Shown: positions 34,389-47,159 of the stretch, in pieces
Layout: every line of letters starts with the position of its first letter
Position numbering within the stretch: the stretch's first letter is position 1
DNA from: Crotophaga sulcirostris
Taxonomy: Eukaryota; Chordata; Aves; Cuculiformes; Crotophagidae
Assembly: GCA_013397455.1 (NCBI GenBank)
Contig: VYZB01000532.1
Coordinates: forward strand, 379,951 to 443,950
Reading direction: 5' to 3'
Length of the DNA stretch: 64,000 nucleotides
Made by a program: the position numbers and the translations under genes
Notes under the pieces: generated by a model
Databases searched by the model: none
Told to the model about the DNA's origin: nothing
The model's input: the letters and a program-made list of their open reading frames with translations, nothing else

Positions 34389-37282
34389 GGGAATTGTTAA
34401 GTCTGTAATAGAGGTGACACACAAGACATCACAAGATCTGTATGTTAAAAAAGCTGTGAGTCACTTATTAGGGAACTGCTGAAAAGTGCGTTAACTGTTG
34501 CCACTTCTAGAAAAAGCACAGTATATAGGGTTATTGGATAATGAACTGGAATAAATCACAGATCCTTGGGTGACAACCCATCTCCAATTGTCACTAGGTT
34601 TTCTACCTGCCAGCTAATATTGCCTCAGTCACACCTGGTTTAAAGCTTAGCTGGTCAACTCCACTTGCAAGTGAGGTTCAGTCAGATACTGGCTGAACCA
34701 ACTGGGGTTTGCTTGGCCAGATCGAACAGAGACACTGAACTCCTCATGGAAAGTTATACAGGGTTATTTCTGTTCAGCAGTCCAGAGGCATAAATCCAAA
34801 GTAGCTGGTTTTGAGGACTTAATCTTTATTACGGGGTTCTGTAGCAACGCGGAGCTCAGGGTGGATTTGTTACGCAGACGCGTATGTGAAATTCTTCACA
34901 TGTAGCATGAAGAAACTGCCCATGAAGAGGCTTTGTCCTGAAAAGACTAACTACTACCCAGAAAGGCAGAGATCACTGGGTTGAATACTGTGAACAAGGG
35001 ATTTGTTGAGTGAACAGGCTCTCATGACAGTGAAAGGTGTGTTTGGGGGCCACATCACACAGAAGGGGAGGTGTTGTGAAGCTGCAGAGTAGGAGCTGTG
35101 CCCTCTAGAAAGGTTCCTATGGAAGTGGGGCCCTGGTGGGAATGTCTCTTCCCTCCTTCTCCTTTCCCAAGTGTGATCTCCTGCTTTCTGCCCACATGGT
35201 GAGTGAGGAAGACTTTCTTAGTCTGTGTTTCTGGTATCCAGGCTAGCTCAGGCACTGCCGGTACGAAAGGCAGCCCCTGTTTTATATAGGAATAGAAAAT
35301 AGCTTTAAAGCATATTTAGAGTAATAAGTTCTTGGCCCAAGGTGGACACTAGTTTTGAAGTTTCTAGGCAAGGAAGGAAAACATGTAACACTTTGCCAAA
35401 CATTTTGGTCAGTGAAGTTCATGGTTGTCCAAGGAAAACTTTTCCACACACACACACAGCTCTGTGAAATTTGTTTCTTGCAATTTGGCTGCCATCTGAG
35501 GTTGGAGGAGCATGGCCACTGACCTCTCCAAGACACAAAGGAGGCAAGGTGCCTCGCTTGTAACCCAAGCAGAGAAACAGTTAAGCATCTTAATCTGTGT
35601 AAGCAAAAAAAACAAGGGGGGAAAAAAAAAAGTTGCCAACATCTTTGACAAAAGACGGGGAAAATGACAGGCTGTTTGGGGTATGCAAGAAATTTTCCCT
35701 TTCATACATATTGACAGCCAGAGGGGGGTTATTATTGAGAATATGGGTAAAGTTACTGCCAGTTTCTGCTGGTACTCATGTTTAAAAAGAAACTATGGAA
35801 ACCAGGAGTAGGAATATTAATTAAGTTCAAATTTGGAATGCCTTTGCCAGGAGTGGCTGCATGAATTCAATGAAGCAGCCTGTTGGGTTGCAATTCACGA
35901 CGTTGTTTGCAATTTAATAGAATACTGAACTTTTCATAAATTAACATGTTGTTTCAATAATCTGATTAAAAGGTTATATGCTGATAAGATTAGCTTTAGC
36001 TGATTTTTTTCCCCCTTCTTGCTTAAAGAACCAGTGTATATTTTCTTTAATGAGTGTGCAGCCATAAACTGAACCTTAGGGGCAGGATCATTGATTCATT
36101 TAGATTATGGAAGTACAGATGAAGTCAGTGCAGCAGTGACAGTTTACACCAGCTCAGGATATGACCCTTGTCCCCAAACTCTGGTGAACATCTTAATTCT
36201 AAGGATATTCCAAAAATATTGATTTTGAAAGATTTTGATTGGCAGTGGAATTTGATTTAATCTTTTATATAATAGGATGGTAATGATGATACTTTATTCT
36301 CTTCTAGTTTGTCTTTTTCTTCCTTATAACTTGGCTATATTGCATACCATATATTTAAAAATGTTAAATGTACGTGTGTGTATAAAAATGCATGTGTACA
36401 GAGAGAGAGAAGAGGGGAGACACTCAGAAACAGATGCAGAAAGAAAACTTAGTACCACCTCCTAAGACACTTGAGGTATCTGCAATGGAAAGCTGAGTAG
36501 ACTCAACACTGCAGTGTCCAGTTTAGAAATTCAGATCTGCAAAAGTATCGGAGTGTCTAAATCTTGTTGTTTTGAAGAGGCTTTACATGCCTGAATAACT
36601 TTAATGGGTCTATGCCATGATGTGACTTAGCTTAGTGCTCTGTAAGCATTAGCTGAGTCCATAAGGACGACTGTGAGTGATGTGTGGTGTTGTCTCTGGT
36701 AGAAGCCGAAGAAATGGAAGCACAGAACCACAGATGGAAATGTCTTCAAACAGAGTGGACAGATTCTTGTTCATGCAGACAGCTGCCATCTCTACCTAAT
36801 TCCTTCAGTATTTTCTCTTCTGCATGGATTTGGCCACATTTGAGTCCCACAACCTGTGTCCAGCTCTCCATAGAACTTGCATGTGCAGACACATCAGTTG
36901 GCATGACAGTTGTTGAGCAGAAATAAGCAAATGCCCAAGAATGGCCTGAATTTTACATCAAGTAAGGAAAACCATGTTATCTGTTTGCCTGAAAAAAGCA
37001 GATTTAAAGTGATGACTTAACAGAACTGGCCACTCTGGCTCTTAACTGTTGCCATAAGTTATTTTATGACCCAGTCCTGAGCTCAGTTCACTGAATTGTC
37101 ATGCACATTCAACGTTAACATTTGTTGACCAATGTCCCTGTCCCATGAGTTTTTCTGAAGGTGGTGGAGAGACTTTTGACAACTCTAACTTTGCAGAAAT
37201 GTCTTGTAACCAAGCTCGACCAGGGGAACATAGGAGAAGTGGTGGAGGGAGAGGTGGAGGGCGGAGTAGAAGGCTGAGTGCC
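34389..37282. other. Intergenic; candidate conserved element near 35.9-36.05 kb
   Basis: About 2.9 kb with no gene. A CA run lies near 35447-35458, and an AT-rich stretch with closely packed TAATCT and GATTA cores lies at 35890-36050. Confidence 0.65.
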
Positions 37283-37363
37283 AACTCTCCTATGTAGGGG
37301 TAGGAGTTGGACTTGATGATCCTTTTGGGTCCCTTCCAACTCAGGTGATTCTATGATTCTATG
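37283..37363 (+). mobile_element. CR1 LINE 3'-terminal fragment
   Basis: About 80 bp: GAGTTGGACTTGATGATCCT, then GGGTCCCTTCCAACTCAG and two tandem 8-mers GATTCTAT, the usual CR1 3' end. Confidence 0.88.
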
Positions 37364-40300
37364 TCCTGTGTGCAGGAGGACAGGTGGAGTTATCCATGGG
37401 ATTCTCCTCCATTTTCAGGAATACAATGCAATACATTCCAAGTAAATCTCCCAAAACCCTTCATGTGAAAGGCAGTGATCCAGGAAGGCTGCCAGTTCTG
37501 AGTAAGAACAGAGTAGCTGCTCTGGTTTTTAACTGCCTTACATCTTTGTGATAAGAATGGTGACTGTGCTCAGAAAGCACTTATTAAGCCAAAAATAACC
37601 CCCCATTTTTTCCGTGAAAAGCGAGTTATAAATATAATCACAGTCAGCAGTAGATCTCAAATCTAAATTGTATGCTTTGCTGAGACTTTTTTTTTCCCCC
37701 CCTACCAAACAGAGGTTAGCAATTGGGAAAGATGCACTTCCCTGCGATGGCAGAAGGGAGGCAGCCTTGTTTCAAGTAATGCTCTTTCTGGGCGATAATC
37801 CAAAATGCACAGTAGGCAGAAGTTAAAAGGAAGTGCTTGCTTTTAGGTTTTTAAACTATATCCCTTAATCCTGGGTGATGATTGACAATCATGATTTAGA
37901 GTACGAGGTGCCCCTTTCTAATCCGGCAAGTTTGATGTTATTTGCGTATCTAGTATGGCTTTATTCAACTAAAACTAAATGGGAGCCTGTGCAATTGATG
38001 CCACATTTCAGAGATGAGTCCTGGACTGGGAGTCTATTTACAGATTAGTGGATACACAGTATCCATAGTCCTGGCCTTTTTTAATGTGTGTGCGTGTAAT
38101 TTAAAGACTCCAAAAGGCAAATTTACAATTAAAATATATCTTGCTGGGTAAGAATACTGGTGGGAGACTTTTTACATAATTTAATTCACCGTGAAGGGAA
38201 GCAATATACAAGATTATATTAATCCTAGTTTGATAATTATAGTAAAATAAGAATGCATGTTTGAATTTAATAATGATAAAAAAGCTATCATTTATTGGCT
38301 TTGTGTTTTTATTATAACATATGTGCTTGATCTTAGTTTCAACAGAAATGCTTCTCTTCTTGCTGAAGTTCGCAGTAAGTGAATGTAAAATGAAGAGGAC
38401 AAAACAGTTAATGAGTACTTGCCTATGGTTTGTTCTTTGCAAAGGTGAGGTGATGCTTCATATCTTTGGTGATCAGCAGCTTTTAAGTCAGTTTTGCTGA
38501 AAGAAAAGAAGTAATAGATCCTGATACTTCAGAAATGGCAAATAGAGGAAGCATTTGAAAAAAAGCTGGATGTAACTTAAGCGCATAAAGCTTTACAGCA
38601 TCTTCTGCATTTTATAGGGTTTACTGTTGATTTACCAAACACAGACAAGCTAAGATGCACACTCTTGCTGATTGAAGCTTGGCATGTATATTTAGCATTA
38701 ATCACAAGCAGCTGCGGTGGAGGGAAACCTTCTTTCTAGCCAGCCAGATTATATTAGATTAAAATGATCCATATGTAAGGTGTTGCAATACCTACTACTG
38801 GGACAGGAGGGAAATCACATTATACATGCAACTAGATTAACACAGGGATTGAGCTGACAAATAATTCTATCCTGCTTTTTATTTTGTCATGGGGGAGAAA
38901 TAAAATGTTGCTACCCCAGTGAACTGCCTTGACGAGGTGTGCTCTGAAATTGCTTTGGATGCACACGCCGGGTCCTTGAGTTGGTGGAGGATCCCAGTAG
39001 AGCCTGGTGCCATAGGATATGTGTTTAAACCCCGGTTACACAACCCCATCTGCAGGGAATGCAGCTGCCTGTAAGCTGCCATGGGCCAATTAGTGGATGA
39101 CACTGGATGCATCATTTTGTACCTTGGATGCTGGAGAAGCTGGCTGTCAGCTGGCTGAGGGGGGAGCCCACTGTTGGGATGGTGCCTGGGGTAACATAAT
39201 CTGGGTAAATACACTTGATTATGGCCTGAAATACCATACAACGTGAGAGCGTGGTACCATGAATGGGGTGCAAGCACATGCTGAGTGCTTGCAAAACTCA
39301 TCCATGAAGACAGGAATATTTTCCTTTGTGGCTTGAGACTGTCAGTGGAGGACAATACGTGACGTTTTCTGTACTGTCCTAGAGAAACAATTGCTCAATA
39401 AAATATTGCATAGAGCTAAGGAGTGGGGGACAGGGGGGCTCAGCTAGATTTGCATAATGCCAGTGTTGGAATTTGGCTGCCAGTGGGGCAGGGGGAAGCA
39501 GGGGGCTATAGAATTCACTTTCTTGATCGTGAATAGCACCAGGGGCTCCGCACTGAATTGCTGGGATGGAGCCGTGGTGGGCCTGGGCATGCTTCCAGCG
39601 TGCTCTGTCACAGAGGAAATTCCTCTCTTCAGTAGTTTTGTCTGAGCAAAGAGGACAGGGCCAGGATCCTGACTGCCTGGGACTCTTGAGGAACCCATAT
39701 ATGTTGTCATCTTGTTACAGGCTTTGCTGATTTTTGCTTTTTGGCATTTTCCCCCATGATCTGTTGTGGTATTAATTTTTGGGACGCCGTCGGACCCTCT
39801 CTAAACCAGATCTAAGACTGTGTTTGTTCCTGTTTGTTCCTGTGCTAAGAGCACCTCCTTATGACCTTTCTGGTCTCATGCATCAAATGTGAAGCTCCTG
39901 GCTGGCTCCTGCTCCCTGAAGCTGAAAGCTGGTGTCTCATACACTTGCAGTGTGATGCTGCTGCCCTGGGCTGCTCTCTGGCTTTGTGAGCTGTAGCTGC
40001 TGTGAGAAAAGGGTCTTGGACTGTGGGAAGGACCATGGTGCTGCACTGTGGCTTGGGTCCTGCGTCCCCACAACATCTTGTGCTCTCCTTGAGAGAAGGA
40101 TATTGCTGGGTTGCAGCTGAGCACCCAGCTTTTCCTGAATCTCTAACTCAGCCAGTGAGATGTCACACGCTGTGAGAGAAAAGTCCCAAGAGGTCTAGTC
40201 TGGTAGTAGGAAATATGGTCCAAGTGGTGACTGCTCATGGAATAGATGTTTGCCATCTACGCCAGGCTGTTGGAGTAAGAACAGGGTGGCCAAAGGAGCA

Positions 40301-40403
40301 AGGGGACTTGGTCAGAACACATCCAGCTGCAGTTTTGTTGTTTGTTATTAGACCTTGATCCTTACCTGCAGGATACAGCAGCTAAGGGCAAAATTATAAC
40401 AAC
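37364..40403. other. Intergenic; TAATCC cluster at 37.87-38.23 kb
   Basis: About 3 kb with no convincing gene. Three perfect TAATCC sites (37866, 37919 and 38220) lie in an AT-rich, repeat-free stretch. The 38.9-40.3 kb part is less AT-rich and contains minus-strand open frames (158 codons at 38879-39355) of no recognisable family. It might be an old, unidentified repeat. Confidence 0.6.
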
Positions 40404-40840
40404 AAAGTCCAAAGAAGGGCAACAAAGTTGGTGAAGAGTCTGGAGAATAAGTCCTGTGAGGAGTGACTGAGGGAACTGGGCTTGTTTAGTCTGGAGAAGA
40501 GGATACTGAAGGGAGACCTCATTTCTCCCTGCAGCTCCTGCAAGGAAGCTGTAGCCGAGTGGGTGCTGGTCTCCTCTCCCAAGAAACAAGTGATGGGACA
40601 AGAGGAAATGGCCTCAAGTTGCACCAGGAGAGGTTTATATTGGATATTATGAAAAATTTCTTTACTGAAAGAGTGGCCAAGCACTGGAAGAGGCTGCCCA
40701 GGGCAGTGGTGGAGTCACCATCCCTGAAGGGGATGTGTAGATGTGGCACTTTGGGACAGGTTTTAGTAAGCATGATCGTATTGGGCTGAGCATTGGACTT
40801 GATGATCTTAGTGGTATTTTTCAACCTTAATGATTCAATG
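40404..40840 (+). mobile_element. CR1 LINE 3' fragment, diverged
   Basis: Runs from AAGTCCAAAGAAGGGCAAC through TTTAGTCTGGAGAAGAGGAT and GGCTGCCCAGGGCAGTGGTG to TTGGACTTGATGATCTTAG. The final part before the 3' end is rearranged relative to other copies. Confidence 0.9.
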
Positions 40841-42186
40841 AGCTAGCATGTATAATTACTACAGATTCTCTCCAGGCTCAAGAGGAGACTGTGATTAGGC
40901 TGCAGTTCAGGGCTTCAGTCTTGTCCCTTTCTGCCATGCCATTGGTAATGGACTTTCCCTTCTGCTTTTTCTTTTCTACTGGTTGGCCAAAATTTGACTA
41001 GTTCACCCCATAGCGACACGCTTTCCTTTTTCTGCTTTATGTTTGTACTGTACCCCCTCTCTCACTGTCAATCTGCTTCATCAGCCTACTTCTCAGCTTT
41101 TTTTATTTTCATTTTCCAACTGACTTCTGTCACCTAAGATCTAGTGGCATAAGTTTGAGTCCTACCACACTCAAAAGAGCTTTATCTGCAGATGTATTGT
41201 TGTACTCTTTTTAACATAAAGTGTGTATTTTATATTTGAAGAACATAGTAGGGTCTGAGGGATGTTCTTATGCTTGCAGCCCTGGTATGGTCTCCAACCG
41301 AGTCCTATGGGTGATAATGCACAACCAGCAGATTATTTTAGCTTAAGTACTCTATACATGCATAGCAGTTATGTACCACTAATGTATTTAATTGATGTAA
41401 CAAAAATGTTTGGGCAGGAATTTTTAAAACATGAGGCTTGCAGAAGAGGGCTCGCTTAGAAGCGAATTGTTGTGTACCACACTTTTCTCAGAAAGATTCT
41501 GATCATCTCTCTACCCAATCCTATTAAATATGACACCTTGGGAGCATATTTGATGCTTCAGGGCATTTGCACGTGAAAAATGCAGGGAATACTTTGGTTT
41601 ATAACAAGATATGGATGTCTTGTTTTTTCAGGCACTGACTCCTTTTCAGATGGGATCTCAGGCTGCATCTGCAGCACATTGCTGCAGGATCATTGTCCAA
41701 TAACAGGACTGCAGCTGAAGGCAAGCAGGGTAAAGACTTTGAAGCACTTTCAAAAAGTCATGAGTGGAAAGATCTGAAAGGTAACAGGGTCTGGGCTCCT
41801 GATTCCACTCAGGAAACTTTGAAAATGTAATGTGTTGATCTCAAACCCTTTCCTGTTTAATGAATACTCTGGGTACCTGAAATGCACACCTGTAAGCCTT
41901 AATAGCATATCCCACAGCTTATGGCTTCTTATTGTCTTGCCTTGTATTTCAGAGTATGCCAATGACCTATCATATGAAGCATCAACTGAAGAACTTTGGT
42001 GTAGCATCACTATTTAGGTATGAAATCTGAAAGGCTTTTCAAATGGTACCTATAAAACTTCTATCTCTGCAGTTACTGTCTCTTCGATTTAAGATGTGTA
42101 TTTCTTCAACCCTTGAGAAACTGGTAGGAATGAACATTCATATTGCTGTGTTTACTTGGGACGGTTTAGGTGTGTGTGTAGCTGTA
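40841..42186. other. Intergenic, no gene recognised
   Basis: Unique AT-rich sequence between two CR1 copies. Nothing gene-like or structured was seen. Confidence 0.65.
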
Positions 42187-42412
42187 AGGTTTAGGCTTGA
42201 TATTAGGAAAAAATTCTTCACTGAAAGCGTGATTGGCCATTGGAATGTGCTGCCCAGGGAGGTGGTGGAGTCGCCAACCCTGGAGGTGTTTAAGAGGAGA
42301 TTGGATGAGGCACTCAGTGCCATGGTTTAGATGATGGGTTGGTGTTGGTGTTGGATTACAGGTTGGACTCGATGATCTCAAAGTTCCTTTCCAACCATGC
42401 GATACTGTGATA
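42187..42412 (+). mobile_element. CR1 LINE 3' fragment, same subfamily as the copy at 58709
   Basis: Contains TTCTTCACTGAAAGCGTGAT, GGAGGTGGTGGAGTCGCCAA and TTGGATGAGGCACTCAGTGC, and ends GATACTGTGATAT. By eye it shows about 12 differences over about 178 bp from the copy next to the assembly gap, so both are relatively young. Confidence 0.92.
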
Positions 42413-42605
42413 TCCTTGTACCACAGGTATAATGCAAGGGCATCTTCACAGGGGTGGAAGAGATAACTACAAGTGCCCAGAGCAACTTTTGCAGGTTATA
42501 TTCTTACATTTTCAGGGATCTGATCTCCCATAGCCTATGACATGGCCCCTGCTTATAAGCTTTGGTAATGTGACAAGAAAGGCAAACTCTGTGATGATGA
42601 GTATG

Positions 42606-42757
42606 AGAGTTGGATGGATGGATGCAGTTTGGATGGAGGGTTGGATGAAGCTTTGAGTAACCTGATCCAGTGAAAGGTATCCCTGCCCATGGCATGGGGT
42701 TGGAACTGGGTGGTATTTGAGGTCTCTTCCCACCTAAACTGTTCTATGGTTCTGTGA
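42606..42757 (+). mobile_element. CR1 LINE 3' fragment
   Basis: GGTTGGATGAAGCTTTGAGT, then TGATCCAGTGAAAGGTATCC and TGTTCTATGGTTCTGTGA at the end. It starts only about 190 bp downstream of the previous copy, in the same orientation. Confidence 0.85.
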
Positions 42758-43997
42758 ACGTCTGTTTTCTCCTTATGTAGGTCAGAACGTGAACAGGCCT
42801 TGTCATACAGGGATCAGGCAGGAAATTAAGAATAAATGTTGTTACCAGTTTTCCAGAGAAACTGCATTTTCCACCCTCGTGGGAAACATCTGCCACTTGT
42901 AGATTTGTAGATTTAAACGGCGGTTGTTTGGACAATTGATGTTTTTAGAAGATGTCATCTCAATGAGATTTAAAAATCAATCGAAGTCTCAAAACTATAT
43001 ACTCTCCACAAACCTAATGAATGCATGTCTCTATGAGAAATCGCAGCCAGCATTATATTTTGAATTAATTGGCAAACAGTTACATAAAGAGATCATGTTA
43101 AGGTCTCTGAAGAAGGAAGCTGGGTTAAGAACGAGCTTTCATCTTTAAATCTGCTTTTTCTGACTTTTTAAAAGCTTGATTTGTCAAGATGTAGTTGCCT
43201 CTTCTGTTTTGTGTATAGATTTTCTATCTTTGTTTTTCTTTTAAACAAAGCATGTTGGGGGAAGCCAATATAACATCAAAGCATTAAAATAAAGAGCTTT
43301 AAGGGAAGGAAAAGAGAGATGTTAAGATTAGGTGAATGAGGGAAGGCAAAGGTGTGGAGGAGATATAATCAAGTAAATAAAGACATGGCAGTGAACTGCT
43401 CTAATGAGACACAAGGCTAATTAAAGAAAAGGAACAGATTTAATTATTCTCAGATATTTTACGAGGCATGAGAATGAGGCTGGTTGAAATCTCAGCCCTG
43501 CTGCAACTCCAGTTCATTTATTTATTTGTTTATCTATTTGTTCGGTTTTTTTGATCTTTCCCTGTGGAGGCCCTGAAAACCTCCCTGATATCTGGTGTTG
43601 TGAATCGTGTGCTATTTTCCTTCTGGCAACACCGTTTCAAGAGCTGTAGGGTGTATATTCTTTTCTTGGCCCTGCTTTCCACTTGATGCATAGGGAAGCG
43701 TATTTGAAACTTGGGTTTTGACCAATTTGCAACCTCTGCTCCATCAGAAGAGTACGGGCCTGCGCCTGGCACTTATTCCTGGATGAGGCTTATTTTAGTA
43801 GTCAATGTGTGGGTCATAATATCATTTCTTGTTAATCAGAGCCTAGTTAGGAGCGAAGCGCATGTTCCCTGACCCAGCCCTGCTATCCTGGGTTTAGCAG
43901 CTTGGACAAAGTCTGCATCTCTTGGGCCTACATGGATATTGTTTCTTGGCTACTCACATAAAAGGATGAAGAAAAATAAAAGTGAGAGTTTTTTGGA
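42758..43997. other. Intergenic, no gene recognised
   Basis: Unique sequence with a TTTA/TTTG-rich run near 43515-43545. Nothing else was seen. Confidence 0.65.
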
Positions 43998-44858
43998 CCA
44001 TGCTGAATACAACCCCAAGCTGAGTGGTGCTGTTGACGTGCCTGAGGGAAGGGATGCTATCCAGACCTGGACAAACTTGAGAAGTGGGCCTGTGTGAACC
44101 TCATGAGGTTCAACAAGTCCAAGGTCCTGCAAGTTGGGGCAACTCCTGGTATCAATACAGGCTGGGGGATGAAGGCATTGAGACAGCCCTGCCAAGAAGG
44201 ACTTTGGGGGTATTGGTGGATGAGAAGCTGGACGTGAACCGACAATGTGCACTCGCAGCCCAGAAAGCCAACTATGTCCTGGGCTGCATCCAAAGCAGTG
44301 GGACCAGCAGTTCAAGGGAGATCCCTGGTGAGACCCCACCTGGAGTACTGTATCCAGCTCTGGGACCCCCAGCGTAAGAAGGGCATGGACCTGCTGGAGC
44401 CGGTCCAGAGTAGGGCCACAAAAAATGACCAGAGGGATGGAACATCTCTCCTATGAAGAAAGACTGAGACAGTTAGAATTGTTCAGCCTGGAGAAGAGGA
44501 GGCTTCAGGGTGACCTTACTGCACCTTTCAGTACTTAAAGGGGGCCTATAAGAATCAGGAGGACAAACTTTTTAGTAGTGTGTTTAGTAGTAGTGTTGCA
44601 ATAGACATGGGGTGATAATTTTAAACTAAGAGGGGAGAAATAGAATGGATATAAGAAAGAAATTTTACAATGAAGGTGGTAGGGGACCGGCAGAAGTTGC
44701 CCAGAGAGGTGGTAGAAGCCCCATTCCTAGAAACATTCAAGATCAGATTGGACAGAGCAACCTGATCCAGTTGAAGATGTCCCTGGTTATTGCAGCAGAG
44801 TTGGACTAGATGGTCTTTAAAGATCCCTTCCAACACAAACCATTCCGTAATTCCATGA
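43998..44858 (+). mobile_element. CR1 LINE fragment with end of ORF2, decayed
   Basis: The longest CR1 copy here, about 860 bp. It includes the tail of the reverse-transcriptase ORF2 and the 3' UTR. The translated conserved tail is split between frames: [12 protein letters not shown]... is read in one frame (from 44084) and [13 protein letters not shown] in another (from 44247), so a frameshift has broken it near 44310-44330. The end is TTCCAACACAAACCATTCC. It cannot encode a working protein. Confidence 0.92.
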
Positions 44859-45117
44859 ACAAAGGTGACAGAGTTACTGTTTTAAGCATGAACTGCAAAA
44901 GACTCATCAGCCAAATCCAGAGGCCTCCAGCCCTCCCCATCCATTGACACAGGAACCTAGACATGGACCACAAAGCTGTGGGGTCTCTTGGGACTGAGTG
45001 CTTCCATGTTAAGCTTTGTAGACCCTGATTCATCAGTGCTTGAATGCTCCATTGGGTCAAACATATGCGTCTACAAACCTATGAGTGCTTGATCTACCTC
45101 GCCTGGAACAGAACCAG

Positions 45118-45178
45118 TTTGGAAAGATTAGCTTAAAGGTCTTTTCCAAGCTGAATTATTCTGTAATTCTGTAATTAT
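45118..45178 (+). mobile_element. Probable CR1 3'-end remnant
   Basis: AAAGGTCTTTTCCAAGCTGA followed by two ATTCTGTA 8-mers, the tandem typical of CR1 ends. It is short and diverged. Confidence 0.6.
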
Positions 45179-45285
45179 ATTCTGAAAATCAGGCATATTT
45201 ACACTCGAGGCTGGGGGTGTGTGTGCTTACTACACAGAGGCACAGGGACTGAAGCTGCCTCTCAAAGTTAAAGGCAAGGCTTCTG

Positions 45286-45870
45286 TTGCCTTCCATGGTC
45301 CAGATCATTGTTGACCTGTTCTGTTATCAAAAAAAAAGAAAGAATTCTGGCACGTTCAGCTTTCAGATAAGATGCCTTCCTCCTCTCCCCTCTGAAGCAC
45401 TCCTCACTCCCTCCTCCTTCCTTTCTCCTCGTCCTCCAAAGAAAACTTGTGCGCGCTCGCCTCTTTCACCGCCTTGGCACTGTATTAGAAAACTTGCAGC
45501 AAAAGGAAAGAAAGGAAAAATCCTGAAAGCCATGCTTTTCCCTGTAGGTTGGCACCATCGCTTCAGCTTTCATCAGCGGGAGCAGCGTGCCAATCTCACG
45601 CCAGCACAAACAGATGTGACTCTAGAGCTTTGAGTGTCCAATGAAAGAGGCATTACTCGCTGAACTACGCTCTGAAAGCGGCCAAATGCACCAGCCTTAG
45701 GATTTTTCCATTGAGACAGGCTGTTTCTCAGAGCTTTGCTTCAAGGTGCCTGGATTTGGGTTCTATTTATTTATTTATTTTCCCTTCCTTTGTGCGCTGA
45801 CATTATTCCAGCGTTCAGCATATGATTTCTGTTTCACAGGAATGTTATCAGACCAGGGTAAGTGCACGGG
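45286..45870. other. Pyrimidine-rich, CpG-containing unique stretch with strong splice-donor motif
   Basis: A pyrimidine-rich part (45365-45435) precedes a GCGCGCTCGCC CpG patch. Later come an acceptor-like CCCTGTAG (to about 45548) and a near-perfect donor CCAGG|GTAAGTG at 45858. An open frame of 115 codons covers part of it but resembles no protein. It could be a non-coding RNA exon or a regulatory element; neither is shown by the sequence alone. Confidence 0.3.
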
Positions 45871-46627
45871 AAGGCTGCTTGCTGCTCTCTGAAAACCACT
45901 GTATACATAATGCAGGACTATATGTATAGATGGAATGAAATGTATTCCACATGCATTGGGAGCTCACGTGTATTGAAAATTTGTGCAACAGATAAACTGT
46001 ATTTTAATTTCCACAAAACCAGCCACTTTTCATGCTATTTGAAATATATAAAGCAGTAAAATACGTACGATTCAGTACGCTTCGCTGAATCAGAAAAAGG
46101 AGGTGCTTAGTTGGCAAAACCACTTAATCCAGACATCTACAAGGGAAATCATGTAAGTCCAACGATGCTTAGTGGCAATGAGTGCCACTTAATAGGGATT
46201 GTAGTTCTGCTTAACTGGGACACCTCTAGATGATTTAGTAGGCTTAGTGGAACGGGGTGAACAATTTGCAGCCTGTATTCTTCTGAACGCATCCCTTTTT
46301 CTGATATGCAAAAAAAATCACCGAAAGGGCAGCAGTATTTGGGGTGATATTTGCTCCTGAGAATTTTGCAAAGGCTCCCCTGTGGCTACTCCTTGCACAG
46401 CCTCCATGTTGGTACGGTAAGAAATCATTGCTTGCTCATGAGCTCAAGCTGACAGTTGGCCACAGTAGATTAACCAAGTTTTTGTAAGACTAACAGGATC
46501 TACTAATATTGTCTGTCCTCACATCTGGCCTATATTAGCCAGAGAATTTCATCCTGAAGTGTCTCCATCAGGCCCATCAATTTTAGGTTGAAATACAACA
46601 TCAGGTTAACTGGTCAAGTTAAAGATT
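45871..46627. other. Intergenic, nothing recognised
   Basis: AT-rich unique sequence with no gene or repeat family seen. Confidence 0.6.
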
Positions 46628-46708
46628 CTCCCTGCTTCTGCAGGGCGGTTGGACTAGATGGCTTGTAAAGGACACTTCCAACCCAAAGCATTCTATGACT
46701 CTATGATA
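46628..46708 (+). mobile_element. CR1 LINE 3'-terminal fragment
   Basis: GGTTGGACTAGATGGCTTGT, then ACTTCCAACCCAAAGCATTC and TATGACTCTATGATA. Confidence 0.87.
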
Positions 46709-47159
46709 CAGTTCAGCTTTTGTTGAAGTAGGAATCACAAAATTGAATTCCTTCTTCAGCGATGCCTTCCTGGTGTTTGTGCAGTAAACATTAAGTTAGA
46801 GACGAAAACCCTTCAGACCCAGGAGCCTCATACCCAAGTGAGAGAAGAAGCAGTTCTCAAGTGGTGAACTATATATATTGAGGAACAATGATGTAGCTGA
46901 TCCATGGTGTTCAAGACAGGATCAATTTTGTTTAAAACATTCTGAAGAGCTTTTTGTCTGACCTGGCTTTTAAAGCTGCATACACCATGATATGCTTTGG
47001 CCTGATTTCGTTATTTCACTAGCTTTTGCTAAGACTGCTACATTGCTTAAGGGCTCCAATGGTTTTGGATGTCCTGCTCCCCAGAGCAAAAGTTAAATAT
47101 ATGGTAAGAAACTATTTCCTAAATAACTTAGGATATGGAGAGCCTAAACAGGCAATCAA

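Noticed and set aside
38101..38442. Minus-strand open frame of 113 codons
   Set aside because: Composition reflects AT-rich non-coding DNA (Ile/Asn/Lys/Tyr rich) and it overlaps the TAATCC cluster.
38879..39355. Minus-strand open frame of 158 codons
   Set aside because: No recognisable domain and no splice or promoter context. A region with AATAAA and a G-rich run near 39400-39440 looked faintly LTR-like, but no matching second LTR or internal retroviral sequence was found.
43950..44339. Minus-strand open frame of 129 codons
   Set aside because: Antisense to the CR1 ORF2 remnant.
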